From the NCBI RefSeq assembly GCF_030122805.1, contig NZ_CP126080.1:1369001-1433000 (forward strand): a stretch of DNA of 64,000 nucleotides. The letters are read 5' to 3'. The position numbers were made by a program, and so were the translations under genes. Shown here piece after piece: positions 54,319-61,659 of the stretch. The first letter of the stretch is position 1. Each line of letters begins with the position of its first letter. The notes beneath the pieces were generated by a model. That model was not told where the DNA came from. It saw nothing but the letters and a program-made list of their open reading frames with translations, and did not search any database. This stretch comes from Mesobacillus sp. AQ2 (GTDB taxonomy: Bacteria; Bacillota; Bacilli; Bacillales; Cytobacillaceae).

Positions 54319-55182
54319 ATGTCCTTGAATGAATATACAGGTCAGACTCAGGAATTGACCGTAGCAAGAATCGTGGATTACGGTTATTTTTTAACAGATG
54401 GAGAAGAAGATGTCTTGCTCCACTCCAATGATACCGACCGGACCTTTGAAGAAGGGGACAAGGTCGAGGTTTTCCTGTTTGTAGAATCAAGAGGCAGGCT
54501 GGCTGCGACGACCACCATTCCGAAAGTGCAAGTGGGACAATATGAGTGGGTATCCGTTGTCGATGTGAAGGAAGGAATCGGAGTATTCCTGGACATTGGC
54601 ATCAGGAAGGATATTTTGCTGGGTGAGGAGGACTTGCCAGTTGTTAAATCGGTTTGGCCTCAAAAAGGGGATCTTCTTTATATTACGCTCCGTGTAAATC
54701 GCAATAATATGATTTACGCGCGGATGGCTACAGACCCTGTCATCCAGGAAATCTCTGTTGCAGCGAACAGAAGTGCTTTCAATAAAAATGTACATGGCTA
54801 TGTATACCGTACGGCAAGGGTCGGCAGCTGGATGATCACTGCTGAAGGATATAAAGGCTTTATCCATGAATCACAGCGCCGGACAGAGCCGCGGATTGGC
54901 GAGAAAGTCGAAGGCCGGATCATCGATGTGAAGCCGGACGGTTCCGTCAATATCTCCCTGCTGCCACGCAAGCAGGAGGCACTTGATGAGGATGCCGAGA
55001 AAATAATGGCGTACCTTGATCTGCGGAATGGAGCAATGCCTTACCATGACAAGAGCATGGCTGAGGATATCCAGGAACGCTTCGGCATGAGCAAAGGCTC
55101 CTTCAAACGCGCACTTGGCAGACTAATGAAAGAAGACAAGGTGTACCAGGAAGAAAATTGGACATATAAAAAAGAAAAATAG
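54319..55182 (+). CDS. yitL: S1-domain RNA-binding protein YitL (CvfB family)
   Basis: This 287-residue protein carries several S1-like modules: one at the N-terminus (LTVARIVDYGYFLTDGEEDVLLHSND), a middle one (SVVDVKEGIGVFLDIGIRKDILLGEEDLP), and one with GYKGFIHESQRRTEPRIGEKVEGRIIDVKPDGSVNISLLP. A C-terminal winged helix (SMAEDIQERFGMSKGSFKRALGRLMKE) follows. This is the CvfB architecture, a virulence and RNA-turnover regulator in staphylococci. The ATG at 54319 follows GCAGGAGGG. Confidence 0.92.
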   Translation: MSLNEYTGQTQELTVARIVDYGYFLTDGEEDVLLHSNDTDRTFEEGDKVEVFLFVESRGRLAATTTIPKVQVGQYEWVSVVDVKEGIGVFLDIGIRKDILLGEEDLPVVKSVWPQKGDLLYITLRVNRNNMIYARMATDPVIQEISVAANRSAFNKNVHGYVYRTARVGSWMITAEGYKGFIHESQRRTEPRIGEKVEGRIIDVKPDGSVNISLLPRKQEALDEDAEKIMAYLDLRNGAMPYHDKSMAEDIQERFGMSKGSFKRALGRLMKEDKVYQEENWTYKKEK

Positions 55183-55207
55183 AGCCGGCTGGCTCTATTT
55201 TTTTTAC
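55178..55207 (+). terminator. terminator of yitL
   Basis: AATAGAGCC pairs perfectly with GGCTCTATT around GGCT, followed by a T-run. It overlaps the 3' end of the convergent small DUF3941 gene. Confidence 0.9.
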
Positions 55208-55335
55208 AAGTGATCTGTCTTCTTGGAATATTCGTTTTTGCCAGCCTTCCTATTCTTTTCACGCATCATATTTTTTTCATGGCGAAGGGCATTATTGTCC
55301 TTTGCTTTTTTATCGTTATCGGATGTATGCGGCAT
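55204..55335 (-). CDS. DUF3941-type small protein (43 residues)
   Basis: An open frame starting with ATG (plus 55333-55335) and ending TAA (55204-55206) encodes 43 residues beginning MPHTSDNDKKAKDNNALRHEK and ending YSKKTDHL. It is very polar, rich in Lys, Asn and Asp. From memory it resembles the short DUF3941 family of Bacillaceae, whose function is unknown. AAGGAG lies nine bases upstream of the ATG, but within the 3' arm of the terminator hairpin that closes the upstream DegV gene. The frame is too short for routine length cut-offs. Confidence 0.75.
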   Translation of the reverse strand: MPHTSDNDKKAKDNNALRHEKNMMREKNRKAGKNEYSKKTDHL

Positions 55336-55342
55336 AATAAAA

Positions 55343-55392
55343 ACTCCTTTCAGGTTAGGTACATTTTATTTTTCCTAAAACCTGAAAGGAGT
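55343..55392 (-). terminator. terminator of the DegV gene that carries the next gene's RBS
   Basis: ACTCCTTTCAGGTT and AACCTGAAAGGAGT form a perfect 14-bp stem with a 22-base loop; on the minus strand TTTTTATT follows. The 3' arm contains AAGGAGT, the Shine-Dalgarno of the DUF3941 gene, whose ATG starts right after the U-run. Confidence 0.85.
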
Positions 55393-55398
55393 ATGTAG

Positions 55399-56259
55399 TT
55401 AAGATGGCTGTTTATTTAAAAAGAAAATGGCGATTGTGCCTGGACCTGTATGGGAGCCAACGGCGGCACCAATCGAAGTAATATAGACATCTTTTGCATG
55501 AAGTTCCTCAATGATCATATTCTTCATCTCAGTCGCTGTTTCGAGGTCATCGGCATGGCTGATGCCAACTACCTGTTCCTCAAAAGCCACTCCGCGCTCC
55601 TTCATCACTTCGATAATCCTGCGCAAAAGCTTCTTCTTGCCGCGGATTTTTTCCAGCGGAACTAATTTGCCGTCTTCAACATTAAGCAATGGTTTAATAT
55701 TCAAAAGCCCGCCGACAAACGCAGATGCTTTGGACACACGCCCGCCCTTTGCAAGGTGGTCGAGGTCATCAACGGAAAATAGATGTTCCATATGCTCGCT
55801 ATGGAATTGCACCGCTTTAACAATTTCCTCCTTAGAGTAGTTTTCCTTTGCCATGCGGACTGCCTCCATGACAACTAGGCCTTGTCCAAGGGAAGCACAT
55901 TTTGTATCAATCACCGACAAGTTGAAATCAGGATATTCTTCTTTGACCTGTTCGGAAATCATTACCGCTGTTTGGTATGTACCAGATAACTCAGAGGAGA
56001 ACGCTATGTATATACCTTCTTGTTTATTTTCGGCCATTTCTGTAAAAACTTCTTTAAAACCAGCAGGGGAAGCCTGTGAGGTTTTAGGAAGATTGCCAGC
56101 ACGTATTGCATCATATACCTGTTTTGGCTGGATTGTTCTTAAATCTTCATATTCTGTCCCATCAATATGGACTTTTAACGGGAATAAAATAGCGCCATTT
56201 TCTTCATAAAAATCCAATGGCAAATCACATGCACTGTCAGCCAAGATTTTTACTGACAT
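55399..56259 (-). CDS. yitS: DegV family fatty-acid-binding protein (YitS-like)
   Basis: This 286-residue DegV-fold protein has the N-terminal SVKILADSACDLPLDFYEENG, middle TSQASPAGFKEVF and LSGTYQTAVM, and C-terminal GAAVGSHTGPGTIAIFFL. DegV/FakB proteins bind a fatty acid and present it to FakA kinase. The ATG at 56259 has AGGTGA five bases before it; the GTG at 56268 overlaps that site. The gene lies between yitL and yitT, matching yitS in B. subtilis. Confidence 0.88.
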   Translation of the reverse strand: MSVKILADSACDLPLDFYEENGAILFPLKVHIDGTEYEDLRTIQPKQVYDAIRAGNLPKTSQASPAGFKEVFTEMAENKQEGIYIAFSSELSGTYQTAVMISEQVKEEYPDFNLSVIDTKCASLGQGLVVMEAVRMAKENYSKEEIVKAVQFHSEHMEHLFSVDDLDHLAKGGRVSKASAFVGGLLNIKPLLNVEDGKLVPLEKIRGKKKLLRRIIEVMKERGVAFEEQVVGISHADDLETATEMKNMIIEELHAKDVYITSIGAAVGSHTGPGTIAIFFLNKQPS

Positions 56260-56388
56260 GACTTTCACCTGCTTTCAACCTTTATATGTTAATAGTTTAT
56301 CGGGAATATGGGAAAAAGACAATTAAATGTAGTGATTTTCGGCAAAATAGGGGTAGAGGAAGAATAGAAAAGAATAAGGGGGATTTAC

Positions 56389-57231
56389 ATGGTCTGGTTG
56401 GAAACGAAAAAAATCTTCATCGTGGTGATCGGTGCATTCTTAAATGCATTGTCACTGAATTTCTTCTTAATCCCGGCAAATGTCTACGCAAGCGGCTTTA
56501 CCGGTATTGCCCAGCTCGTTTCAAGCATACTTGGTGAATTTGCGCCATTTAATATTTCTACAGGAATCCTTCTTTTACTGCTAAATATTCCGGTGACCAT
56601 CCTTGGATGGAAAAAGGTAGGGAAATCATTTACCTTCTATAGCTTCATTTCAGTATTGCTTTCATCAATCTTTCTTGAAATCCTTCCGGTTAAAGAAGTA
56701 TCAGGTGATATCCTGCTGAATGCAGTTTTTGGAGGAGTCATTGCTGCGCTGGGCGTTGGGCTGACATTAAAATGGGGCGCTTCGACTGGCGGCATGGACA
56801 TTATTGCAATGGTACTATCCCGCATGAATGATCGCCCGGTTGGTACATATTTCTTTACATTGAATGGCATCATTATAATGACTGCTGGTTACATCTTCGG
56901 CTGGGAAAATGCGCTCTACACTCTTGTGGCTCTCTATGTGTCGACCCGAGTGATCGATGCGATCCATACCCGCCATGAAAAATTGACAGCGATGATCGTC
57001 ACCAAGAAATCGGATGAATTAAAGAAAGCCATCCATGACAAGCTTGTCCGCGGTATCACTTTGCTTCCTGCGAAAGGGGCTTTCTCCGGCGAACAGAAAG
57101 AAATGCTGATCATTGTTGTTACAAGGTATGAATTGTATGACCTTGAACATATCATCAAGGAAGTCGATCCTCATGCTTTCACCAATATTGTGGAGACAGC
57201 CGGGATCTTTGGATTTTTCAGGCGCGAATAA
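56389..57231 (+). CDS. yitT: YitT family membrane protein (DUF161/DUF2179)
   Basis: This 280-residue protein has five or six membrane segments, starting with FIVVIGAFLNALSLNFFLIPANVYASGFTGIAQL, and a motif LKWGASTGGMDIIAM. The C-terminal soluble DUF2179 domain has ITLLPAKGAFSGEQKEMLIIVVTRYELYDLEHIIKEVDPHAFTNIVE. The family role is unknown. The ATG follows AAGGGGG. The ipi-like gene follows after 20 bases in the same direction. Confidence 0.92.
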   Translation: MVWLETKKIFIVVIGAFLNALSLNFFLIPANVYASGFTGIAQLVSSILGEFAPFNISTGILLLLLNIPVTILGWKKVGKSFTFYSFISVLLSSIFLEILPVKEVSGDILLNAVFGGVIAALGVGLTLKWGASTGGMDIIAMVLSRMNDRPVGTYFFTLNGIIIMTAGYIFGWENALYTLVALYVSTRVIDAIHTRHEKLTAMIVTKKSDELKKAIHDKLVRGITLLPAKGAFSGEQKEMLIIVVTRYELYDLEHIIKEVDPHAFTNIVETAGIFGFFRRE

Positions 57232-57251
57232 AAGTTGAACGGGGGTTTGAA

Positions 57252-58040
57252 ATGAAGAAAAGCAGTTTGTTGATCATTTTGCTTTTGATGGCCGCTGCAC
57301 CGGCACTGGCGATCGGGCAGGAAAAGCAGACACCAGAAAAATCGGAGTTCAGTTTTTACATTGACCCAATCGCCGGGGCCGAACATGCTGTATTTGAACT
57401 GACTCTGCAAAACCATGGAGATGGAGATTTGGTATTTGAATTTCCTACCTCCCAGAAATATGAAATCATCGTAAGGGATGGCCAAAGGAATAAAATCTAT
57501 CAATTTTCTGAGGACAAGGCATTTGCCCAGGCGTTTGAAAAACTGGCGCTAAAACCGCACGAGACAATGAAATGGCGGGAAAGCTGGGATTATAAAAAGG
57601 CGGGAACAAGGGTCAAAGAAGGAGAATATACAGTTAATGCACAGTTGAAAGCAGTAAGCGTCAACGGAAAACCTGTCCCAGACAAACAGCAGTTGACCGA
57701 TCAAAAGCAAATGTACATTCCAGGCGAAAATCCTGTCTTTAAAGGTATACAGGCTGAAGGAGAAAGGGGCTCGTATAAAATATCAGGGGAAGCGAGGCCA
57801 ATCGGCGGGAAATTCTTCTATACTGTCGAGGATGGTCACAACCAGTTAATTGCTGAAACAGAAGTTGTCCCACAATCAAAATACCCTAAATGGCACCCTT
57901 TTTCGCTTGATGTAACAATTCCTGAAAATAAGCTGCCCCAAAACGGATCGCTCATCCTCAATCTTTACGAACGCAGTAAGGAAGGTGAAATTATCCACAC
58001 TTATCCAGTCCTGCTCGAAAGATTCAACCAAAATAAATAA
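57252..58040 (+). CDS. ipi: secreted BsuPI-type proteinase inhibitor with C-terminal Gmad2-like domain
   Basis: This 262-residue protein has a signal peptide (MKKSSLLIILLLMAAAPALA). The first domain (about 28-150) has the BsuPI pattern FELTLQNHGDGDLVFEFPTSQKYEIIVRD and WDYKKAGTRVKEGEYTVNAQL, as in the B. subtilis intracellular proteinase inhibitor encoded at this position. The second domain (about 165-260) resembles the Gmad2 immunoglobulin-like module: SGEARPIGGKFFYTVEDGHNQLIAE, WHPFSLDVTIPE and LILNLYERSKEGEIIHTYPVLL. The B. subtilis protein is intracellular and only about 120 residues, so this version is exported and enlarged. Confidence 0.82.
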   Translation: MKKSSLLIILLLMAAAPALAIGQEKQTPEKSEFSFYIDPIAGAEHAVFELTLQNHGDGDLVFEFPTSQKYEIIVRDGQRNKIYQFSEDKAFAQAFEKLALKPHETMKWRESWDYKKAGTRVKEGEYTVNAQLKAVSVNGKPVPDKQQLTDQKQMYIPGENPVFKGIQAEGERGSYKISGEARPIGGKFFYTVEDGHNQLIAETEVVPQSKYPKWHPFSLDVTIPENKLPQNGSLILNLYERSKEGEIIHTYPVLLERFNQNK

Positions 58041-58044
58041 ATCA

Positions 58045-58079
58045 AAGCAAAAGCTGGCGGGAATCCCGCCAGCTTTGCT
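58045..58079. terminator. bidirectional terminator between ipi and yizC
   Basis: AGCAAAAGCTGGCGGG pairs with CCCGCCAGCTTTGCT around a very short loop. It serves both convergent genes. Confidence 0.85.
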
Positions 58080-58080
58080 G

Positions 58081-58272
58081 TTACTGGTTTTCAATTGAAT
58101 TCAGCTCGTCCTGGAATGACCTTAGCTGCTCTTTTTCCGCCATCGTTGTATTGGCATATGCGGAAGAAAGAGCATTTTTCGCCTTGCTGATGGCTGCAGA
58201 TTGTTCCGCAGGCTCCGCAGTCTGAGCTAATTGGACAGCCTTCCTAGCTTCCTGAAAAAGCCTGTTTCCCAT
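58081..58272 (-). CDS. yizC: YizC-like (DUF3813) small protein
   Basis: This 63-residue, mainly helical protein reads MGNRLFQEARKAVQLAQTAEPAEQ and continues with KNALSSAYANTTMAEKEQLRSFQDELNS. It fits the DUF3813/YizC group, and B. subtilis yizC lies at the same place after ipi. The ATG follows AGGGGGAA and comes immediately after the stop codon of the upstream small gene, so the two are coupled. The function is unknown. Confidence 0.8.
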   Translation of the reverse strand: MGNRLFQEARKAVQLAQTAEPAEQSAAISKAKNALSSAYANTTMAEKEQLRSFQDELNSIENQ

Positions 58273-58425
58273 CTAAATTCCCCCTAAAGAGGACTCTCTG
58301 ACATTCGCCATCTTTTGAGCTTCAGCTTCGGCATACGTGGTGTGGTAAGGGATTCTTTGAGAATGCTTGGAGACAGAATCTACCCCTTGCTGTACAAAAC
58401 GCTTGGATTTATTGCCTTTACCCAT
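58273..58425 (-). CDS. 50-residue basic protein of unknown function
   Basis: This frame begins MGKGNKSKRFVQQGVDSVSKH and contains YHTTYAEAEAQKMANVRESSLGG. It is strongly basic at the N-terminus and has no membrane segment. Size and composition recall small spore-associated proteins, but I cannot assign a family. The ATG at 58425 follows GGAGGGG; the frame upstream to 58485 is not supported. The stop is directly followed by the yizC start. Confidence 0.75.
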   Translation of the reverse strand: MGKGNKSKRFVQQGVDSVSKHSQRIPYHTTYAEAEAQKMANVRESSLGGI

Positions 58426-58581
58426 CGTTTTACCCCTCCATCTACGAGCGAATTTTGAAACAGCCAATCTGGCTGCTTCAGTCATAGTATGCTCTTTTAG
58501 GGGAAAAACAATCGGGAACGAACCAGGTTCGATTTGGCAGGTTCAGACATTTATGATTGAATTTTTTCTGTACAGCAACTT

Positions 58582-58854
58582 TGTCGGACAAACAGAAACG
58601 GAAGGAAAGGAAAAGTGACCGATACAGCCTATCTATCGGATAAACCGAAGCGTGAGGAAAGGGAAAGTGACCGATAGAGCCCTCCTATCGGACAAACAGG
58701 AGTGTAAGGAAAGAAAAAGTGACCGATAGAGCCCTTCTATCGGACAAACAGAAGCGTGAGGAAAGGAAAAGTGTCCGATAGAGGCCTCCAATTGGACATA
58801 CGCAACAGGAAAACATGCAAAAAGTCCGATAGAACTCATTCCTATCGGACAAAT
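58582..58854. repeat. intergenic array 5: hairpin units of about 52 bp
   Basis: TATCGGACAAA-type arms start near 58583, 58634, 58686, 58738, 58792 and 58843, and each is preceded by an inverted TGACCGATAG or TGTCCGATAG arm with an 8-11 base loop such as AGCCCTCC. The hairpins are joined by purine-rich spacers (GAAGCGTGAGGAAAGGAAAAG type). Sequence differs from array 4, but period, stem-loop layout and purine spacer are the same. Bases 58426-58580 hold only promoter-like sequence. Confidence 0.88.
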
Positions 58855-58868
58855 CACTTCTTGTTATT

Positions 58869-59687
58869 TTATAGTGCTTTCAGATTAAGCAGATCGTTCA
58901 AATACACACCAATTCCGTCTTCCTCATTTGTCAGGGTCATATCGTTGGCGATATTTTTTACATCGGCCACGGCATTGCCCATCGCGATTCCCCGTCCTGC
59001 ATATTCCAGCATCTCTAAATCATTGTCTTCATCGCCGAATGCAATGATCCGCTCAGCAGGAATTTGGAAATAATCAGAGGCCTTTTTTAACCCGACAGCT
59101 TTATTCAAGCCATTTTTGACAATTTCCACGACATGGAATGGTGCTGCCCAGCTTCTGTGATCAATCACTTCTGCATGGACCTCAGAAAGGTGAGCACGGA
59201 TCTTGCGGACATCCTCCTCGTCAGAATGGATCAGCATACTTGTCGGAGATGCCTTTAGGAACCGTCTTAAATCACCGGTTGTTATATTTGGGTTGCCTAA
59301 ATTGAAGATATCCATCAATTTTTCATCATGATAATGGACATATACATCATCGATTACTTCGGCGATGATGTTATAAAATTTAAAGTCATCGAGTGCTTCG
59401 ACAATGTCCTTGGCAACATCAATCGATAAAGGGGAATGATGTACACCCCAGCTGTTGTCAAGCGGATGGTGAATGAAAGCTCCATTGAAATTGACGATTG
59501 GTGTGTCCAGCTGCAGTTCATGGTAATACATTTCACTCGAACGGAATGGTCTACCTGTAGCGATCATAACTACATGTCCTTCTTCACGTGCTTTTTTGAT
59601 GACTCGTTTGTTCCGTTCAGAAATCTTTTTATCATCTGTAAGTAATGTACCGTCCAGGTCTAAAGCGATTAAATGTTTTTCAGCCAT
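58869..59687 (-). CDS. yitU: Cof-type HAD phosphatase YitU
   Basis: This 272-residue HAD hydrolase has nucleophile motif DLDGTLLTD (Asp10 and Asp12 region), motif II MIATGRPF and motif IV GDEDNDLEMLEYAGRGIAMGNA, with a large type IIB cap between. Family members dephosphorylate sugar phosphates or flavin mononucleotide; B. subtilis YitU has been linked to FMN hydrolysis. The ATG follows AAGGAGT. It is divergent from yitV as in B. subtilis. Confidence 0.92.
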   Translation of the reverse strand: MAEKHLIALDLDGTLLTDDKKISERNKRVIKKAREEGHVVMIATGRPFRSSEMYYHELQLDTPIVNFNGAFIHHPLDNSWGVHHSPLSIDVAKDIVEALDDFKFYNIIAEVIDDVYVHYHDEKLMDIFNLGNPNITTGDLRRFLKASPTSMLIHSDEEDVRKIRAHLSEVHAEVIDHRSWAAPFHVVEIVKNGLNKAVGLKKASDYFQIPAERIIAFGDEDNDLEMLEYAGRGIAMGNAVADVKNIANDMTLTNEEDGIGVYLNDLLNLKAL

Positions 59688-59900
59688 AAATACTCCTTCT
59701 TATCTCTGTTTTTTAAATCCTATGCGTATGATTGGCTCTTTCTTCATAAGAGTTCTACAATACATATTTGGATGGTAGTGAATTTCTTCTTATAACCACT
59801 ATGGTAACCATTTTACATTTAAATTGTAAAAAAATCATATAACATACTTTAAAGCGCGGTAAAATTTATTGTCTGTTCGCATAATTTGGAGGGTTTAACA

Positions 59901-60668
59901 GTGATTTTAGTCGAAAAGAAACGCATTCAAGATATTCCCGTTCTTCATATCGCAAAACAAAGTCAATTTTCAGATAGAATGCCATTGATTGTTTTTCTGC
60001 ATGGTTTTACAAGCACAAAGGAACGAAACATGCATTATGCCTATCTCTATGCCGAAAAAGGTTTCAGGGTGATCATGCCAGAAGCAAAATACCATGGAAC
60101 CCGCAGTGAGGGATTGTCAGAGACAGAACTTGGCTTCCGTTTCTGGGAAATCGTCATAACTTCTATCGAAGAGCTTCCATCAATCAGAACAGAATTGGTC
60201 GATGAAGGACTAGTTGATCCTTCGAGGATTGGCGTAGCCGGAACATCGATGGGCGGCATCACCACGCTAGGCGCGATGGCTAAGTATGACTGGATCAAGG
60301 CCGGCGTGAGTTTAATGGGCAATCCGTCATTTGAGCAGTTTGCTCTGTGGCAGCTGAATGAAATGGAAAAACGGAATGTAAATATCAATTTATCGAAAGA
60401 AGAAATTTCAGAACTGCTCAATCAGCTGAAGCAGTATGACCTCAGCCAGCAGCCGGAAAAACTGAACAAACGTCCTCTGTTGTTCTGGCATGGCAGGATG
60501 GATCCAGTAGTACCATATGAATCGGCCTATCATTTTTATGAGCAAACTAGGAAAAACTATGTGGGAACAAAAGGAATGTTGGAGTTCATTACGGATGAAC
60601 ATGCTGGGCACAATGTGTCAAACGCTGGTGTAGAGGCTTCAGCAGAGTGGTTTGCAAAGCATATCTAA
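59901..60668 (+). CDS. yitV: alpha/beta-hydrolase (prolyl-oligopeptidase/esterase type) YitV
   Basis: This 255-residue hydrolase has LIVFLHGFTSTKERNMHYA, nucleophile elbow VAGTSMGGITTLG, acid region WHGRMDPVVPYE and catalytic His in DEHAGHNVS. The GTG at 59901 is chosen because GGAGGG lies seven bases before it; the open frame from TTG at 59886 includes that site. Synteny with yitU and yitW supports the name. The substrate is unknown. Confidence 0.88.
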   Translation: MILVEKKRIQDIPVLHIAKQSQFSDRMPLIVFLHGFTSTKERNMHYAYLYAEKGFRVIMPEAKYHGTRSEGLSETELGFRFWEIVITSIEELPSIRTELVDEGLVDPSRIGVAGTSMGGITTLGAMAKYDWIKAGVSLMGNPSFEQFALWQLNEMEKRNVNINLSKEEISELLNQLKQYDLSQQPEKLNKRPLLFWHGRMDPVVPYESAYHFYEQTRKNYVGTKGMLEFITDEHAGHNVSNAGVEASAEWFAKHI

Positions 60669-60744
60669 TACCTTCCGCTTTTAATGGGAATGAATCATTG
60701 TTATGATAGAAACAGGTACAGCATTAATAAAGGAGTGTTCACCG

Positions 60745-61056
60745 ATGGATGAAGAATTAAAAGAGAGCATTATGGGTGCGCTTGAGATGGTCGTTGACCC
60801 TGAACTTGGCGTAGATATCGTGAATTTAGGGCTTGTATATGATGTTGATTTGAATGAAGAAGGGCTTGCAACTGTAACGATGACCCTGACGTCAATGGGC
60901 TGCCCGCTAGCCGGCACAATCGTCGAGCAGGTTAAATTAGCACTTGCCGACCTTCCAGAAATCAAGGATACAGAAGTGAACATTGTTTTCAATCCGCCAT
61001 GGTCAAAAGACATGATGTCACGTTACGCGAAAATTGCCCTTGGGGTAAGGGATTAA
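60745..61056 (+). CDS. yitW: MIP18/SufT family iron-sulfur assembly protein YitW
   Basis: This 103-residue DUF59 protein reads SIMGALEMVVDPELGVDIVNLGLVYDV, then MTLTSMGCPLAGTIVEQVK with the conserved Cys, and VFNPPWSKDMMSRYAKIALG. SufT-type proteins help to mature iron-sulfur proteins. The ATG at 60745 follows AAGGAGTG; the upstream in-frame ATG at 60703 is not supported. It ends the yit block here. Confidence 0.92.
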   Translation: MDEELKESIMGALEMVVDPELGVDIVNLGLVYDVDLNEEGLATVTMTLTSMGCPLAGTIVEQVKLALADLPEIKDTEVNIVFNPPWSKDMMSRYAKIALGVRD

Positions 61057-61095
61057 TCAGCCTTTTGAAACAGCAGGAAAATTTCTTGCTGTCAG

Positions 61096-61141
61096 ACTGT
61101 AGACAAACTCGATGGAATTCGAGCTTGTCTACAGTTTTTTT
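61096..61141 (+). terminator. terminator of yitW
   Basis: ACTGTAGACAA pairs perfectly with TTGTCTACAGT; the stem continues with CTCGA-type pairs and is followed by a T-run. Confidence 0.92.
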
Positions 61142-61149
61142 GTTTGTGC

Positions 61150-61315
61150 TGGAATGGGGCTTTTGATTTCCGTTCCAGGCGCTTCGCTTTCCGCGGGGCC
61201 GGCGCTGAGCCTCTCGCCGCCGTTGGCGTCTGCGGGGTCTCACCTGTCCGTCTGATCCCACAGGAGTCTACGCGCCTTCCACTCCAATCAACAGGATTCC
61301 TCAACTTAGTGTGGA
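61150..61315. repeat. GC-rich dispersed intergenic element
   Basis: This block is clearly more GC-rich than its surroundings and contains CGCTTTCCGCGGGG, GCGGGGTCTCACCTG, CAGGAGTCTACGCGCC and TTCCACTCCAATCAACAG. From memory this matches a repeat found many times in intergenic regions of Bacillaceae genomes; its name and function are not known to me. No protein is supported. The following stretch to 61490 has a minus-strand frame of 99 residues without a proper start. Confidence 0.65.
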
Positions 61316-61493
61316 ACTAACCGTAAGTCTCTTTTAAAATAGATACATATAACGCTAAATGTGATAAAGATACATTCCAAGAACAATCCAATCCCTCGTG
61401 ATCAAAAGTTAGAAATGGTTGCATTAGACCAGCTGGTTCATCAGACCATTTAGTCCGCAAGATAAAAGCAGCCCTTGATTTTTCTTTCATCTG

Positions 61494-61520
61494 ACAGCAG
61501 GAAATCTCCTGCTGTTTTTT
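61494..61520 (+). terminator. isolated intrinsic terminator
   Basis: ACAGCAGGA pairs perfectly with TCCTGCTGT around a 4-base loop and is followed by a T-run. No plus-strand gene lies before it, so it may end a small RNA or a lost gene. Confidence 0.75.
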
Positions 61521-61582
61521 ATTTGTTTTGAAGACAAAGGTCACAAAATTGTCATAGAAAAAGAACGATTGGCCATAATTTA

Positions 61583-61625
61583 TGTGAGTTAGTTCACTTA
61601 AACATGTTGGAAACACTTATATACT
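61583..61625 (+). promoter_or_regulatory. Fnr-dependent promoter of the radical SAM gene
   Basis: TGTGA-GTTAGT-TCACT (61583-61598) matches the Bacillus Fnr box TGTGA-N6-TCACA in 9 of 10 arm positions. A -10 TATACT lies at 61620-61625, putting the start near 61632 and the box centre at -41.5, the class II activator position. Confidence 0.75.
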
Positions 61626-61659
61626 TCTTGTATAGAGAAGTACTTAAGGAGGCGCCAAT

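Noticed and set aside
61317..61616. 99-codon minus-strand frame
   Set aside because: There is no ribosome binding site at any possible start, it runs through a strong terminator hairpin, and I do not recognise the translation. Kept only as an open point in the findings.
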